Part shown: piece by piece, positions 34,995-45,020 of the stretch
Layout: each line of letters starts with the position of its first letter
How positions within the stretch are numbered: position 1 is the first letter of the stretch
Assembly (NCBI RefSeq): GCF_029919115.1
Contig: NZ_CP123990.1
Location: forward strand, 3,994,501-4,058,500
DNA from: Variovorax paradoxus
Lineage (GTDB): Bacteria > Pseudomonadota > Gammaproteobacteria > Burkholderiales > Burkholderiaceae_C
Direction of reading: 5' to 3'
Length of the DNA stretch: 64,000 nucleotides
Position numbers and translations under genes: made by a program
Notes under the pieces: model-generated
Databases searched by the model: none
The model's input: only the letters and a program-made list of their open reading frames with translations
What the model was told of the DNA's origin: nothing

Positions 34995-35966
34995 ATGAGC
35001 CTTGAACGCATGCTCACCGTCCGCGTCGAACGCATCTCGCGCGAGACGCCGGAAATTCTGGCTTTCGAGCTGGCGCATCCGTGGGGCCGTGGTCTTCCGG
35101 GCTACGAAGCCGGCGCGCACATCGATGTGTTCATGCCGGGCGGCTTCTCGCGCCAATACTCGCTGGCGCGATGGTCTTCCGATGAGCCGTCGAAGGCCGC
35201 CTCGTACGTGATCGGCGTGAAGCGCGAAGCCCAAAGCCGCGGCGGCTCGGCCTCGATGCACGAGCGCGTGCGCGAGGGCGACCTGCTGGCCATCAGCGCG
35301 CCGCGCAATACTTTTCCGCTGCGCGAAGAGGCGAAGCGGCACTTGCTGCTGGCCGGCGGTATCGGCATGACACCGCTGCTGGCCATGGCGCAGGCGCTCG
35401 CAGCACGCGGCGCGGACTTCACCCTGTGCGTGTTCGCGCGCAGCGAAGAGCACCTGGCCTTTGCAGACGCACTGCATTCGCCGACGCTGGCACCGCACCT
35501 GCGGCTGCACCTCGACCAGGGAGATGTCACGCAGCGCATCGACCTGCGCGCATTGCTGGCCGAGCGTGCACCCGGCACGCACCTGTACGTCTGCGGCCCC
35601 GGCGGCTTCATGAAGGCGGTGCGCGAAGCGGCTGCGCACTGGCCCGAAGACGCGCTGCACGCCGAATACTTTGCCGCGCCGGCCGATGCGAATACCAGCA
35701 CCGGCCTGCCCTTCACGCTGAAGCTCGCGCAGCGCGGCATCACGGTGCCGGTGGCGGCCGACCAGACCGCCGTCGATGCGCTGCATGAAGTCGGCATCGA
35801 CATTCCGGTGTCGTGCCAGCAGGGCCTGTGCGGCACCTGCGTGGTCGAAGGAGACGGCGAAGGCGCGGAGCACCGCGACTTCTGCCTCACCGGCACCGAG
35901 CGCCGCACGAAAGTGGCCTTGTGCTGCTCGCGCGCCAAGGGCCAGGAACTGGTGCTGCAGCTGTGA
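34995..35966 (+). CDS. phthalate-dioxygenase-type reductase (VanB-like)
   Basis: A 323-residue single-chain reductase: an N-terminal FMN domain with RQYSLARW, an NAD domain with LAGGIGMTPLLAMAQAL and CGPGGFMKAV, and a C-terminal plant-type [2Fe-2S] domain with CQQGLCGTC. Such proteins pass electrons from NADH to a Rieske oxygenase or demethylase. No oxygenase component is encoded in the window. Start at 34995 follows GGGAGACACACACC. Its stop overlaps the regulator's GTG by three bases (GTGA). Confidence 0.93.
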   Translation: MSLERMLTVRVERISRETPEILAFELAHPWGRGLPGYEAGAHIDVFMPGGFSRQYSLARWSSDEPSKAASYVIGVKREAQSRGGSASMHERVREGDLLAISAPRNTFPLREEAKRHLLLAGGIGMTPLLAMAQALAARGADFTLCVFARSEEHLAFADALHSPTLAPHLRLHLDQGDVTQRIDLRALLAERAPGTHLYVCGPGGFMKAVREAAAHWPEDALHAEYFAAPADANTSTGLPFTLKLAQRGITVPVAADQTAVDALHEVGIDIPVSCQQGLCGTCVVEGDGEGAEHRDFCLTGTERRTKVALCCSRAKGQELVLQL

Positions 35967-36634
35967 ATGCGCGGCCCGCCATCGGCACCGCAGACGAAAG
36001 CATCGGCGAGGCGCCCGCCACGCGCGGCCGTTCGCGCAAGTACACCCAGGTGCTCGGCCTCATCAACCAGGCCGCCATCGAAGTGTTTGCCAGCGAAGGG
36101 CTGGCCGGCGCGTCCACGCAGGCGATTGCCGACAAGGCCGGGCTTTCGAAGGCGCAGCTGCACTACTACATCGAGAGCAAGGAAGCGCTGTACCGGCAGA
36201 TCCTGCAGGACATTCTCAACGACTGGATCGTGGTGTTCGGCTTTGCCGACGAGGCCTTCGGCCCGCGCAAGGTGCTGGGCGACCTGATCCACCGCAAGAT
36301 GGTGTTCTCGTTCGAACACCCGCTGCGCTCGCGTATTTTTACGGCCGAAATGATGCACGGCGCCCCCGTGCTCAACAGCATGATGGACACGAGCAAGCAG
36401 CGCACAGACCAGGCCGCCGCCGTGATCCAGAATTGGATGAACCAGGGCCTGATGGACAACGCCGACCCGATGCTGGTGCTGTTCCACATCTGGGCGGTGA
36501 CGCAGTTCTATGCCGACCACGCCACGCAGGCCGCGTACTTCCGCAATGTTGCGCAAGACGGCGACGACAGGGACCGGCGCTACCTGATCGAGCAGGTGAC
36601 CGAGTTCCTGCTGAAGGGCGCGGGGGTCAAATAG
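35963..36634 (+). CDS. TetR-family regulator, RutR-like
   Basis: A 223-residue repressor-type regulator. The helix-turn-helix lies in about residues 25-70 (AAIEVFASEGLAGASTQAIA and LSKAQLHYYIESKEALYRQI). The ligand domain (EMMHGAPVLNSMMD, HIWAVTQFYADHATQ) resembles RutR, the sensor of uracil or thymine that controls pyrimidine and purine catabolism. The start is GTG at 35963 overlapping the reductase stop. It converges with RidA (8-base overlap). It probably regulates the neighbouring reductase genes and the nitrogen-heterocycle genes. Confidence 0.9.
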   Translation: MNARPAIGTADESIGEAPATRGRSRKYTQVLGLINQAAIEVFASEGLAGASTQAIADKAGLSKAQLHYYIESKEALYRQILQDILNDWIVVFGFADEAFGPRKVLGDLIHRKMVFSFEHPLRSRIFTAEMMHGAPVLNSMMDTSKQRTDQAAAVIQNWMNQGLMDNADPMLVLFHIWAVTQFYADHATQAAYFRNVAQDGDDRDRRYLIEQVTEFLLKGAGVK

Positions 36635-37094
36635 GCCGGTGCTGGGGCAGGTACATGGTGGCTTCCACTTCCACCAGCACCTCGTCGCCCGGCAGGAAGC
36701 GCGACACCTCGACCACCGTGCTCACCGGCGGCTCACCCGGATAGAACAGCCCGCGCACGCGGTTGTAGAACGCATAGTGCGGCAGGTGCCGAAAGTACTG
36801 CACCAGCTTCACCACGTCTTCCATGGTGCCGCCATGCTCGGCGGCAATCTGGCGGATGCGTTCGAGCACGAACCAGCTCTGCGCCACGATGGGTGCTTCG
36901 AAGATGTCGACCGACATCTGGCCCGTGGCATAGCCCACGCCCTGCAAGGCCGTGCGGGCTTCTTCAGGAATGGCGTCGTAGCCGGCCACGGCGCGCCGCG
37001 TGGCCGGATCGACCGCCACCACGCCGCTCATGAAGACGAAATCGCCGACGCGTTTGGCGGCGGCGTAGTTGGCCATTGGCTTGCCCATGCTCAT
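36627..37094 (-). CDS. RidA-family protein
   Basis: A 155-residue member of the RidA/YjgF/UK114 family, which hydrolyses reactive enamine or imine intermediates and aminoacrylate; the Rut pyrimidine pathway has a member (RutC). Characteristic stretches are GDFVFMSGVVAVDPATR, YATGQMSVDIFEAPIV and the C-terminal VSTVVEVSRFLPGDEVLVEV. It is the last gene of a four-gene operon, overlapping the amidohydrolase by 4 bases. Confidence 0.92.
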   Translation of the reverse strand: MSMGKPMANYAAAKRVGDFVFMSGVVAVDPATRRAVAGYDAIPEEARTALQGVGYATGQMSVDIFEAPIVAQSWFVLERIRQIAAEHGGTMEDVVKLVQYFRHLPHYAFYNRVRGLFYPGEPPVSTVVEVSRFLPGDEVLVEVEATMYLPQHRPI

Positions 37095-38287
37095 TGTGTT
37101 TGCTCCAGAATTTGACCGGCACGGATCACGGTGCGTTGGCGCCCGCGCGGTCCGATGAGTTCATGCTCAGCGGTGGCCGCGAGCAGCACCAGGTCGGCGG
37201 GGCAGCCCGGCGCAATGCGGCCGTCCCACGCAAGGCCGAGCGCCTTCGCGGGGCTGACCGTGATCGCGTCGAACCATTCGCCCGCAGGTGCGAGGTGCGC
37301 CATTTGCACGCCGAGGCCGAAGGTCTCGAGAAGGTCGTAGCTGCCATAGGGATAGAAGGCGTCCTGCACGTTGTCCGTTGCCAGGCTCACACGCAAGCCC
37401 CGTGCCGCCGCCTCGTGAATGCGCGTGATGCCGCGCTGCACAGGCGTGCGGTCCCAGGCACCCTGAAGGTACAGGTTGGTGGTCGGCAGCGCGACCATGT
37501 GAAGGCCCGCGCCGGCGCACAGTGCCAGCGTTTCGTTGGCTACCGCATCGTCCTGCACCGCCAGCGAGCAGCAGTGGCCGCAGACCACACTGCGCCGGAA
37601 TTCGCGCGCGCGCATCAGCTGCGCAATGCTGCGCAAACCGCTCGCATCGGCATCGAGGCCTTCGTCGACATGAAAGTCGAGGCCCAGGGCATGGTCTTGT
37701 GCCAGGTCGAACACGCGGCCCAGCTTGTGCACGAGGCCTTCGTTGCGATAAACGAAAGCACCCAGCGTGCCGCCCGCACGTTTGACCTCGCGCGCGATGT
37801 GCTCGCCGGCGGCAAGGTCCGCAAACAGATCCAGCGGGGTGAGAGAGACGAACTGCAGCTCGATGCGGCCACGCCATTCATGGCGCAAGGCTTCGAACAC
37901 GGCGAGTGCGGCCGGCGGATCGGCCTGCACCCAGTCGATGTGCGTGCGCAGCGCGCGGGTGCCCGATTGCCAGGCGCCTTGCAGCGCACGCTCCATGCGA
38001 GGGCGCAGCGTTTCGCCGGTCCAGCCCGCGCGGTGCTTGTCCATGCGCTCGATGGCCGCGAACAGGTTGCCCTCGGCCGCGCCGACTTCCTGCACGGTGT
38101 AGTTCTTGTCGATGTGCGCGTGCGCTTCGACAAGCGCACTCAGCAAGATGCCGCGCGCGCCCGACTGCGATGCGCTCGGCACGACGGCCTGCACGCGATC
38201 GCCGGCCAACGTCACGTCGAACACCTGCGCATCGCCCGCGGCAAAGCCCCGCAGCCGCGTCGGAATGCGCACGGACTCGAGCTTCAT
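37091..38287 (-). CDS. cytosine-deaminase-like amidohydrolase
   Basis: A 398-residue metal-dependent hydrolase. [11 protein letters not shown] is the metal-binding HxH motif in the form seen in cytosine deaminase and AtzC-like enzymes. Later ligands fit [23 protein letters not shown] and [15 protein letters not shown]. It would deaminate or hydrolyse a nitrogen-ring compound in the cytosol. Both ends overlap neighbours by 4 bases (RidA after, OtnI-like before), giving a tight operon. The frame extending to 38809 runs through the isomerase gene and is rejected. Confidence 0.88.
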   Translation of the reverse strand: MKLESVRIPTRLRGFAAGDAQVFDVTLAGDRVQAVVPSASQSGARGILLSALVEAHAHIDKNYTVQEVGAAEGNLFAAIERMDKHRAGWTGETLRPRMERALQGAWQSGTRALRTHIDWVQADPPAALAVFEALRHEWRGRIELQFVSLTPLDLFADLAAGEHIAREVKRAGGTLGAFVYRNEGLVHKLGRVFDLAQDHALGLDFHVDEGLDADASGLRSIAQLMRAREFRRSVVCGHCCSLAVQDDAVANETLALCAGAGLHMVALPTTNLYLQGAWDRTPVQRGITRIHEAAARGLRVSLATDNVQDAFYPYGSYDLLETFGLGVQMAHLAPAGEWFDAITVSPAKALGLAWDGRIAPGCPADLVLLAATAEHELIGPRGRQRTVIRAGQILEQTQ

Positions 38288-39102
38288 GCGCGCTGTTGCA
38301 GTGCCCGCAGCCAGCCCAGGCCGTCCGAAGTGCCGCCGGGTTCCATGCCGCGGCTGGGCCGGTATTCGCAGCCGATCCAGCCCTGCCAGCCGCACTGCGC
38401 CGAGACTTCGTCGATCAGGTCGAACAGGTATGGGTAGTTCTGTTCGCCGATGTCGGGCTCGTGGCGTTCGGGCACGCCGGCAATCTGGATGTGGCCCACG
38501 CGGCCGGTCGGCAGGTACTTTCGGATCTTCATGGCCACGTCGCCTTCGACGATCTGGCAGTGGTACAGGTCCATCTGCACCTTGAGGTTGGGCGCGCCCA
38601 CCATGTCGACGATTTCGTGCGCGTGGTCTTGCCGGTTCAGAAAGAAGCGCGGAATGTCGCGCGTGTTGATCGGCTCGATCAGCACGTCGCGGCCGGCCTT
38701 GGCTGCTTCGGCCGCAGCCCAGCGCAGGTTGTCCACATACACAGGCTGCACGGCTTCGCGTTCCAGGCCCTCGGGCACCAGGCCCGCCATGATGTGGATG
38801 CGCGGGCACTCGAGCGCGGCGGCGTAGTCGATGGCCTTGGCCATGCCTTCGCGAAACTCGGTATCGCGGCCCGGCAGGCAGGCAAGGCCGCGCTCGCCGC
38901 CGTCCCAGTTGCCCGGAGGGCCGTTGAAGAGCACCTGCTGCAGGCCGTTGTGCTTCAGGCGCGCAGCAATCTCGTTGCGGTCATAGGCGTAGGGAAAAAG
39001 ATATTCGACAGCCTTGAAGCCGTCTTTCGCGGCGGCTTCGAAGCGGTCAAGAAAGTCGAGCTCCGGATAGAGCATCGAGAGGTTGGCGGCAAATTGAGGC
39101 AT
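38284..39102 (-). CDS. otnI: hydroxypyruvate isomerase-family protein (OtnI-like)
   Basis: A 272-residue TIM-barrel protein of the AP-endonuclease-2 superfamily. Motifs fit the Hyi/OtnI group: [20 protein letters not shown], the metal-ligand region [17 protein letters not shown] and [16 protein letters not shown]. OtnI interconverts 2- and 3-oxo-tetronates. The gene downstream of its promoter side is an OtnC-like aldolase, supporting this call over plain hydroxypyruvate isomerase. The kinase (OtnK) and dehydrogenase of that pathway are not in the window. Confidence 0.88.
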   Translation of the reverse strand: MPQFAANLSMLYPELDFLDRFEAAAKDGFKAVEYLFPYAYDRNEIAARLKHNGLQQVLFNGPPGNWDGGERGLACLPGRDTEFREGMAKAIDYAAALECPRIHIMAGLVPEGLEREAVQPVYVDNLRWAAAEAAKAGRDVLIEPINTRDIPRFFLNRQDHAHEIVDMVGAPNLKVQMDLYHCQIVEGDVAMKIRKYLPTGRVGHIQIAGVPERHEPDIGEQNYPYLFDLIDEVSAQCGWQGWIGCEYRPSRGMEPGGTSDGLGWLRALQQRA

Positions 39103-39118
39103 GGGGTACTTTTTACTA

Positions 39119-39784
39119 TTACCAGCGCGCACCGAAAGTGCGGCGCAGTTCGTCGATCTGTTCGTTGCTCAGCGGCTGGGGTTTGGCCGTGCCGGTGAGC
39201 AGATGGAGCTTTGCGGTTTCTTCGAGTTCCTCGAGCACGGCCATCGCCGCGCCGGGCGTCTCGTGCCACACATTGGGACCAAGACGTTCGAGCATCACGG
39301 CACGAACCGGCGTGCCGGCCGCACCGCGGCGCTCGATGGCTTGTGCGACCAGCTCGGCCGCTTCGGGAGCGCCGGGGCGGTGATAGGGAATGAGCGGCAC
39401 ATGGCCAACCTTCATCACGAAATACGGCGTGAGCGCGGGCAGGAGTTCGTCGCCTTGTGCGCCAAGCGTGAGTGCAACACAGTGCGTGCTGTGCGTATGA
39501 ATCACGCAGGCGGTGCCCGCATCGAATTTGCGCGCCGCCGCATAGATGCGCGTGTGCAGCGCAATGGTCTTGCTGGCGCGGTCGCCGGCTGTCTGGTTGC
39601 CCTGGGTGTCGAGCTTGGCCAAGCGTGCAGGGTCGAGGAAGCCGAGGCAGGCATCGGTTGGCGTGATGAGAAAGCCGTCGTCAAGCCGCACGCTGATGTT
39701 GCCTGCCGTCGCATGCACATAGCCGCGTTCGAAAAGGCTGCGGCCTACGCGGCAGATTTCTTCTCTAGCCTGGGTTTCGTTCAT
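39119..39784 (-). CDS. otnC: class II aldolase/adducin-family protein (OtnC-like)
   Basis: A 221-residue zinc-dependent aldolase-fold protein. The phosphate-binding GNISVR, the Zn-ligand HTHSTH and the later [15 protein letters not shown] match the 3-oxo-tetronate-4-phosphate decarboxylase (OtnC) group. It is the first gene of the minus-strand operon otnC-otnI-amidohydrolase-ridA. The repeat unit at 39809-39890 lies directly upstream, so the promoter must be in or around it. Confidence 0.88.
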   Translation of the reverse strand: MNETQAREEICRVGRSLFERGYVHATAGNISVRLDDGFLITPTDACLGFLDPARLAKLDTQGNQTAGDRASKTIALHTRIYAAARKFDAGTACVIHTHSTHCVALTLGAQGDELLPALTPYFVMKVGHVPLIPYHRPGAPEAAELVAQAIERRGAAGTPVRAVMLERLGPNVWHETPGAAMAVLEELEETAKLHLLTGTAKPQPLSNEQIDELRRTFGARW

Positions 39785-39808
39785 GTCGTTTTTCCGCGCT
39801 TTGTGTTG

Positions 39809-39890
39809 CGCTGTTCAGGGCGTGTGCAAAGGCCACCGGGTACTCCCCTCCGCGAATGTCCCCCGGCCTGCGGCCTCCTCCTTTATTTCG
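39809..39890 (+). repeat. single full repeat unit between otnC and the purine permease
   Basis: Forward unit with the GGCCACCGGGTACTCCCC flank, the CTCCGCGAATGTCCCCC core, hairpin GGCC-TGC-GGCC and TCCTCCTTTATTTCG end. Positions 39809-39866 are identical to 58907-58964 (58 bases). It lies after the permease stop and before the otnC start. Confidence 0.9.
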
Positions 39891-39996
39891 CGTCGCGCGC
39901 CTTGATTGGCCCGCCCTGGCATGCCTTCGCGGAACCGAATATAGCGCTTACAGGCCCCTGCGTCCCCGCATCCATCGGCGCCCGACGGCGCTTTGC

Positions 39997-41376
39997 TCAG
40001 TGTCCGCCGATGTAGGCGAACTTGAACAGGAAAATCGCTGCGATCACCCAGACCATTGCATGCACTTCCCGTGCCCGCCCGGTAAAGAGCTTGAGCACGG
40101 CGTAGGTAATGAAGCCGAAGGCCAGGCCGTTGGCAATCGAGTAGGTGAACGGCATGGCCAGCGCGGTCACCGCCGCGGGAATCACCTCGGTGGTGTCTTC
40201 CCAGTCGAGCTCGACGAGGTCGCGCAGCATGAGGCAGCCCACGAAGAGCAGCGCCGGCGCGGTGGCATAGGCCGGCACCGAGCCCGCGAGCGGCGAGATC
40301 ATCAGGCACGCGAGAAACAGCCCCGCCACCACCACGGCCGTGAGGCCGGTGCGCCCGCCCGCCTGTACGCCGGCCGCGCTTTCCACATAGGCCGTGGTAC
40401 TCGATGTGCCCAGAAGCGAGCCCGCGAAGATGGCGCCGCTGTCGGCCAGGAGCGCCTTGTTCATGCGCTCCATCTTGCCGGGCACCAGGAGGCCCGCGCG
40501 CTTGGCCACGCCCATCAGCGTGCCGGTGGCGTCGAACATCTCGACCAGGAAGAACACCAGCACCACGTTCAGGATGCCGCCCTTCAGCGCGCCCATGATG
40601 TCCAGTTGCATGAAAGTGGGCGCAATCGAGGGCGGTGCGTCGAACACGCCATGGAACTTGTTGCCGCCGAAGAAGAACGACAGCACCGTCACCAGCATGA
40701 TGCCGATGAGAATGGCGCCGCGCACCTTGAGCCGGTCGAGCGCCACGATCACCAGGAAGCCCAGCGTGGCCAGCACCACCGGTGCCGAATGCAGGTCGCC
40801 CAGCGTGACGAAGGTGGCTGGCGAGGCGGCCACCACGCCCGCGCTCTTGAGCGCGATGAGCGCGAGGAACATGCCGATGCCCACCGTGATCGCCGTTCGA
40901 AGCGACTGCGGTATGCCCTGTATGAACAGCTCCCGCAATCCGGTGACGGTGACGACCAGGAACAGCGTCCCCGAGATGAACACCGCGCCCAGCGCCACCT
41001 GCCATGTGTAGCCCATGCCCAGAACCACCACGTAGGCGAAGTAGGCGTTCAGGCCCATGCCCGGCGCCATGGCAATCGGGTAGTTGGCATACAGGCCCAT
41101 GATCAGCGTGCCCAGCGCCGCGATCAGGCAGGTGGCCACGAACACCGCGCCCTTGGGCATGCCCGCGTCGCCGAGGATCGACGGGTTCACGAAGATGATG
41201 TAGGCCATCGTCAGGAACGTGGTGAGCCCCGCGATGACTTCGGTGCGCACGGTGGTGTTGTGCTCGGTGAGCTTGAACACGCGTTCGAGCCAGTTCGCGT
41301 TGTGCGGCGCGCTGCGCGCGGCTGTCCCCGAGGCGTGGGGATCGGTGACCTTGGGCACCTCTTCAAACCTGTTCAT
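39997..41376 (-). CDS. NCS2/AzgA-family purine permease
   Basis: A 459-residue inner-membrane transporter of the AzgA-like NCS2 branch (adenine, guanine or hypoxanthine uptake). Family stretches are TEVIAGLTTFLTMAYIIFVN at the N terminus, PGMGLNAYFAYVVVLGMGYT, and FLVEMFDATGTLMGVAKRAG near the middle. About 12-14 membrane segments are visible. GGAGACAAGCGAC precedes the ATG. Proximity to xanthine dehydrogenase supports a purine substrate. Confidence 0.94.
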   Translation of the reverse strand: MNRFEEVPKVTDPHASGTAARSAPHNANWLERVFKLTEHNTTVRTEVIAGLTTFLTMAYIIFVNPSILGDAGMPKGAVFVATCLIAALGTLIMGLYANYPIAMAPGMGLNAYFAYVVVLGMGYTWQVALGAVFISGTLFLVVTVTGLRELFIQGIPQSLRTAITVGIGMFLALIALKSAGVVAASPATFVTLGDLHSAPVVLATLGFLVIVALDRLKVRGAILIGIMLVTVLSFFFGGNKFHGVFDAPPSIAPTFMQLDIMGALKGGILNVVLVFFLVEMFDATGTLMGVAKRAGLLVPGKMERMNKALLADSGAIFAGSLLGTSSTTAYVESAAGVQAGGRTGLTAVVVAGLFLACLMISPLAGSVPAYATAPALLFVGCLMLRDLVELDWEDTTEVIPAAVTALAMPFTYSIANGLAFGFITYAVLKLFTGRAREVHAMVWVIAAIFLFKFAYIGGH

Positions 41377-41456
41377 GTCGCTTGTCTCCAGCTGTTGTAT
41401 TTGGCGGTTCGTTCATCGTCGCCCCGGCCGCGACGCCGGCGCGTCCGGGGAATTCG

Positions 41457-42440
41457 TCAGGGCGGGTCGGGCGCTTCGGCCGCGCTGCTGCGCTGGGCCG
41501 CCGTGGTGAAGGCGGGCCGCAGCGAGGCGGCAACGTCCTTGATGCATTCGCGCAGCCAGCGCGCGGAGCTCGACGAATGGGTGCGCTCGTGCCACAGCTG
41601 GTAGTACATGAGGCGCGGCAGCGCCACCGGGCAATCGAGAATCTTTACCGGCAGCCGCGCGGCAAAGCGCTCGCAATACTGGCGGCCGGTGGTGAGCACC
41701 AGGAGGCTCGAGGCCACCATGTCCGGAATGAGGCTGAAGTGCGCGCAGCGCGCGGTGATGTTGCGCTGCCTGCCGAGCTCGTCGAGCATCTGGTCGATGA
41801 TGCCGCGCCCGCCCGGGTGCATGGGCGTGGGCGCAATGTGCTCGGCCGCGAGCCAGGTCTCCAGGTCCCAGCCGCGGCGCACGGCCGGGTGGTCCTGGTT
41901 GACCAGCGACACCACCTCGTCGCCGAAGAGCCGCGCCATGTGCAGGTCTTCGGGCGGCTTGAGCCAGTTGCCGATCACCAGGTCGACTTGGCCGAGCGCA
42001 AGGTGGCCGTGATAGTCGGAATCAGGCGTGAGCGCATGGATCTCGATCTGGCACAGAGGCGCCTCGCGCTTGACGTGGGCCACCAGCATCGGCAGGAACA
42101 GCGGGTCCATGTAGTCGCTGGCCGCAATGCGGAAGGTGGTGGCCGCCGATTGCGGCTCGAAGCCGCGCGCATCGGAGAACAGCATTTCAGCCGCGCGCAA
42201 GATGCTCGCTGCGGGCTCGATCATGCGCAGCCCCGCATCCGTCGGCACCATGCCCGAACCGGAGCGCACCAGCAGCGGATCGCCCGAGAGTTCGCGCAGG
42301 CGCTTCAGCGCGGCCGACACGGCCGGCTGGTACATGCCCAAGCGAATGGCGGCGCGCGAAACGCTGCGGTCGGTCAGCACGGTGTGCAGCACCCGGATGA
42401 GGTGCAAATCGATCTTGTCGAACAGGGCCTGGTCACGCAT
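41457..42440 (-). CDS. LysR-family transcriptional regulator
   Basis: A 327-residue LysR-type protein. The DNA-binding part (LHLIRVLHTVLTDRSVSRAA, LGMYQPAVSAALKRLREL) begins about 10 residues from the N terminus, as in the NodD/LinR-like branch. The frame extends to 42596, but ATG at 42440 gives the family N terminus. It lies between xdhB and the purine permease on the same strand and is a likely regulator of one or both. Confidence 0.92.
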   Translation of the reverse strand: MRDQALFDKIDLHLIRVLHTVLTDRSVSRAAIRLGMYQPAVSAALKRLRELSGDPLLVRSGSGMVPTDAGLRMIEPAASILRAAEMLFSDARGFEPQSAATTFRIAASDYMDPLFLPMLVAHVKREAPLCQIEIHALTPDSDYHGHLALGQVDLVIGNWLKPPEDLHMARLFGDEVVSLVNQDHPAVRRGWDLETWLAAEHIAPTPMHPGGRGIIDQMLDELGRQRNITARCAHFSLIPDMVASSLLVLTTGRQYCERFAARLPVKILDCPVALPRLMYYQLWHERTHSSSSARWLRECIKDVAASLRPAFTTAAQRSSAAEAPDPP

Positions 42441-42567
42441 GGCTTGGCCTCCCGGCGGTGGGCCGCACCCGCGGCCCGGCAAGGCCGGTTCCGCGGTGTT
42501 TCGCGAAGAGGACGAGGGCGTAGGGCATTGGAATGACTTTGGACATGCGCCAAAGTCTACGAGTGGG

Positions 42568-45018
42568 CTATGCGGACTGGACGGCCGTGATGGCACGAAG
42601 AATCGATTCGCTCGTGGCCGGCGCCTTCAGCGGCGGATCGACCCTGTGGCCGCCCGCGGCGGACACCGCGTCGCGGATGGCGAAGAACACCGAGAACGGC
42701 AGCAGCAGCGGCGGTTCGCCCACGGCCTTGCTGCGGTGGATGGAGTCCTCGAAGTTCTGGCCTTCGAACAGGCGCACGTTGAAGACGGGCGGACAGTCGT
42801 TGGCCGTCGGAATTTTGTAGGTGCTGGGGGCGTGCGTGGTGAGCTTGCCGCTCTGGGGGTGCCACACCAGCTCTTCGGTCGTGAGCCAGCCCATGCCCTG
42901 GATGAAGGCGCCTTCGACCTGGCCGATGTCCACGGCCGGGTTTAGCGACTTGCCCGCGTCGTGCAGGATGTCGGCGCGCAAGAGCTTCCATTCGCCGGTG
43001 AGCGTGTCGACGACCACCTCGCTCACCGCTGCGCCATAGGCGTAGTAGTAGAACGGGCGGCCCTGCATCTTTTCCCTGTCCCAGCTGAGGCCCGGGGTGG
43101 CGTAGAAGCCGTCCGACCAGAGCTGCTTGCGGTCGAGATACGCCTCGCCCACCACGGTGCTGAAGGCCAGCGTGCGGCCGTTGACTTCGACCTTGTCGTT
43201 CGCAAAGCGCACTTCGCTTGCCTTGCCGCCATGGCGTTCGGCCGCGCTTTGCGCAAGCCGCTCGCGGATCTGCCGCGCTGCGTCTTGCGCGGCCTTGCCG
43301 TTCAGGTCGGCGCCGGTCGACGCGGCCGTGGCCGAAGTGTTGGCCACCTTGGTGGTGTCGGTGGCGGTCACGCGCACGCGCTCGAAGCTCACGCCCAGCT
43401 CGTGCGCCACCACCTGCGCCACCTTGGTGTTGAGGCCCTGCCCCATCTCGGTACCGCCGTGGTTCACGAGAATGGAGCCGTCGGTGTACACATGCACCAG
43501 CGCACCGGCCTGGTTGAAATGCTTCACGTTGAACGAAATGCCGAACTTGAGCGGCGCGAGCGCCAGGCCGCGCTTGAGCACCACGCTCTTCCGGTTGAAC
43601 GCGGCAATCTCTTCGCGCCGGGCGCGGTAGTCGCTGCTCGTTTCGAGCTCGGCCACGAGTTCGTGCACGATGTTGTCGGTCACGGTCTGCCGGTACGGCG
43701 TGACGTTGTTCTCCACCTTGCCGTAGAAGTTGACGCGCCGAACGTCGAGCGGGTCTTTCTTCAGCTCGCGCGCGACCGAGTCGAGGATGTTCTCGATGGC
43801 GATGGCGCCCTGCGGCCCCCCAAAGCCGCGAAAAGCCGTATTGCTCTGCGTGTTGGTCTTGCCCGAATAGCCGTGCATCGCCACGTTGGGCAGCCAGTAG
43901 GCGTTGTCGAAGTGGCACAGCGCGCGCGTCATCACGGGGCCCGAAAGGTCGGCCGAGTGGCCGGCCCGCGAGACCATGGTGATTTCGGCGCCGAGGATGC
44001 GGCCCTCGTCGTCATAGCCCACGTCGTACTCGTACCAGAAGCAATGGCGGCGGCCGGTGATCATGAAGTCGTCGTCGCGGTCGAGCCTGAGCTTGACCGG
44101 ACGGCGCAGCTTGCTGGCCGCCACCGCGGCCACGCAGGCGAACAGCGCCGACTGCGACTCCTTGCCGCCGAAGCCGCCGCCCATGCGCCGGCACTCGACA
44201 TGCACCTCGTTCGACTGCAGGTGCAGCGCATGCGCCACCAGGTGCTGCATCTCGCTCGGGTGCTGCGTGGAGCAATGAATGTGCAGCGCGCCGCCCTCCT
44301 TCGGAATGGCGTAGCTGATCTGGCCTTCGAGATAGAACTGCTCTTGCCCGCCCACGTCGAGCGTGGCCTTGTGGCGGTGCGGCGCGGCGGCAATGGCCGC
44401 GCGCACCGCCGCCTCGTCGCCTTCGTTGGCCACGCCGCCGCTGCGCACGATGTGCATTGGCGGCACCACGTACTGGCCGCGGGCGTGCGCGTCTTGCGGC
44501 GTGAGCACGGGCGGCTCGGCTTCGACGGCTATGGCGTCCTTCGCCTTTGCGGCGGCACGGCGGGCGGCATCGCGGCTTTCGGCGATCACCGCGAACACCG
44601 GCTGGCCCAGGTAGCGGATCTGGCCGCCGTCCTTCAACGAAAGCAAGATCGGGTCATCGTGCACGATCGAGCCGCAGTCGTTGGTGCCCGGAATGTCGTC
44701 GGCCGTCAGCACACACACCACGCCCGGCATGGCGCGGATGACATCGAGCGACAGCGCCGTCACCCGGCCGTTGGCTGCGGGCGAGAGCCCAAGCGCGCAA
44801 TGCAGCGTGCCGGCAATTTCGGGAATGTCGTCGATGTAGGTGGCCTCGCCAGCCACATGCAGGTGCGCCGATTCATGCGGGCGGCTGATGCCGACGCGCG
44901 CGCCGAGTTCGTGCGCCACCGCCTCGGCCGCGGGGTCGATGCGCGCCGCGGCGTTCTTCAGGTAGTCGGCAAAGGGCTCGGCGGGCTGCAGCAGGCGGGC
45001 GTCGATGGGCTTGTTCAT
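42568..45018 (-). CDS. xdhB: xanthine dehydrogenase molybdopterin-binding subunit
   Basis: An 816-residue large subunit that oxidises hypoxanthine and xanthine to urate. N-terminal HESAHLHVAGEATYIDDIPE is typical. The molybdenum-cofactor region has GGGFGGKE and FRGFGGPQGAIAIENILD, and the catalytic Glu lies in AVGEPPLLLPFSVFFAIRD. AGGAGTCTGACC gives a strong ribosome-binding site. It follows xdhA by 2 bases. The insertion factor XdhC is not seen in the window. Confidence 0.97.
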   Translation of the reverse strand: MNKPIDARLLQPAEPFADYLKNAAARIDPAAEAVAHELGARVGISRPHESAHLHVAGEATYIDDIPEIAGTLHCALGLSPAANGRVTALSLDVIRAMPGVVCVLTADDIPGTNDCGSIVHDDPILLSLKDGGQIRYLGQPVFAVIAESRDAARRAAAKAKDAIAVEAEPPVLTPQDAHARGQYVVPPMHIVRSGGVANEGDEAAVRAAIAAAPHRHKATLDVGGQEQFYLEGQISYAIPKEGGALHIHCSTQHPSEMQHLVAHALHLQSNEVHVECRRMGGGFGGKESQSALFACVAAVAASKLRRPVKLRLDRDDDFMITGRRHCFWYEYDVGYDDEGRILGAEITMVSRAGHSADLSGPVMTRALCHFDNAYWLPNVAMHGYSGKTNTQSNTAFRGFGGPQGAIAIENILDSVARELKKDPLDVRRVNFYGKVENNVTPYRQTVTDNIVHELVAELETSSDYRARREEIAAFNRKSVVLKRGLALAPLKFGISFNVKHFNQAGALVHVYTDGSILVNHGGTEMGQGLNTKVAQVVAHELGVSFERVRVTATDTTKVANTSATAASTGADLNGKAAQDAARQIRERLAQSAAERHGGKASEVRFANDKVEVNGRTLAFSTVVGEAYLDRKQLWSDGFYATPGLSWDREKMQGRPFYYYAYGAAVSEVVVDTLTGEWKLLRADILHDAGKSLNPAVDIGQVEGAFIQGMGWLTTEELVWHPQSGKLTTHAPSTYKIPTANDCPPVFNVRLFEGQNFEDSIHRSKAVGEPPLLLPFSVFFAIRDAVSAAGGHRVDPPLKAPATSESILRAITAVQSA

Positions 45019-45020
45019 GG

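Noticed and set aside
39856..41604. 582-codon open frame on the plus strand
   Set aside because: Antisense to the purine permease, Arg/His/Gln-rich, begins inside the repeat unit.
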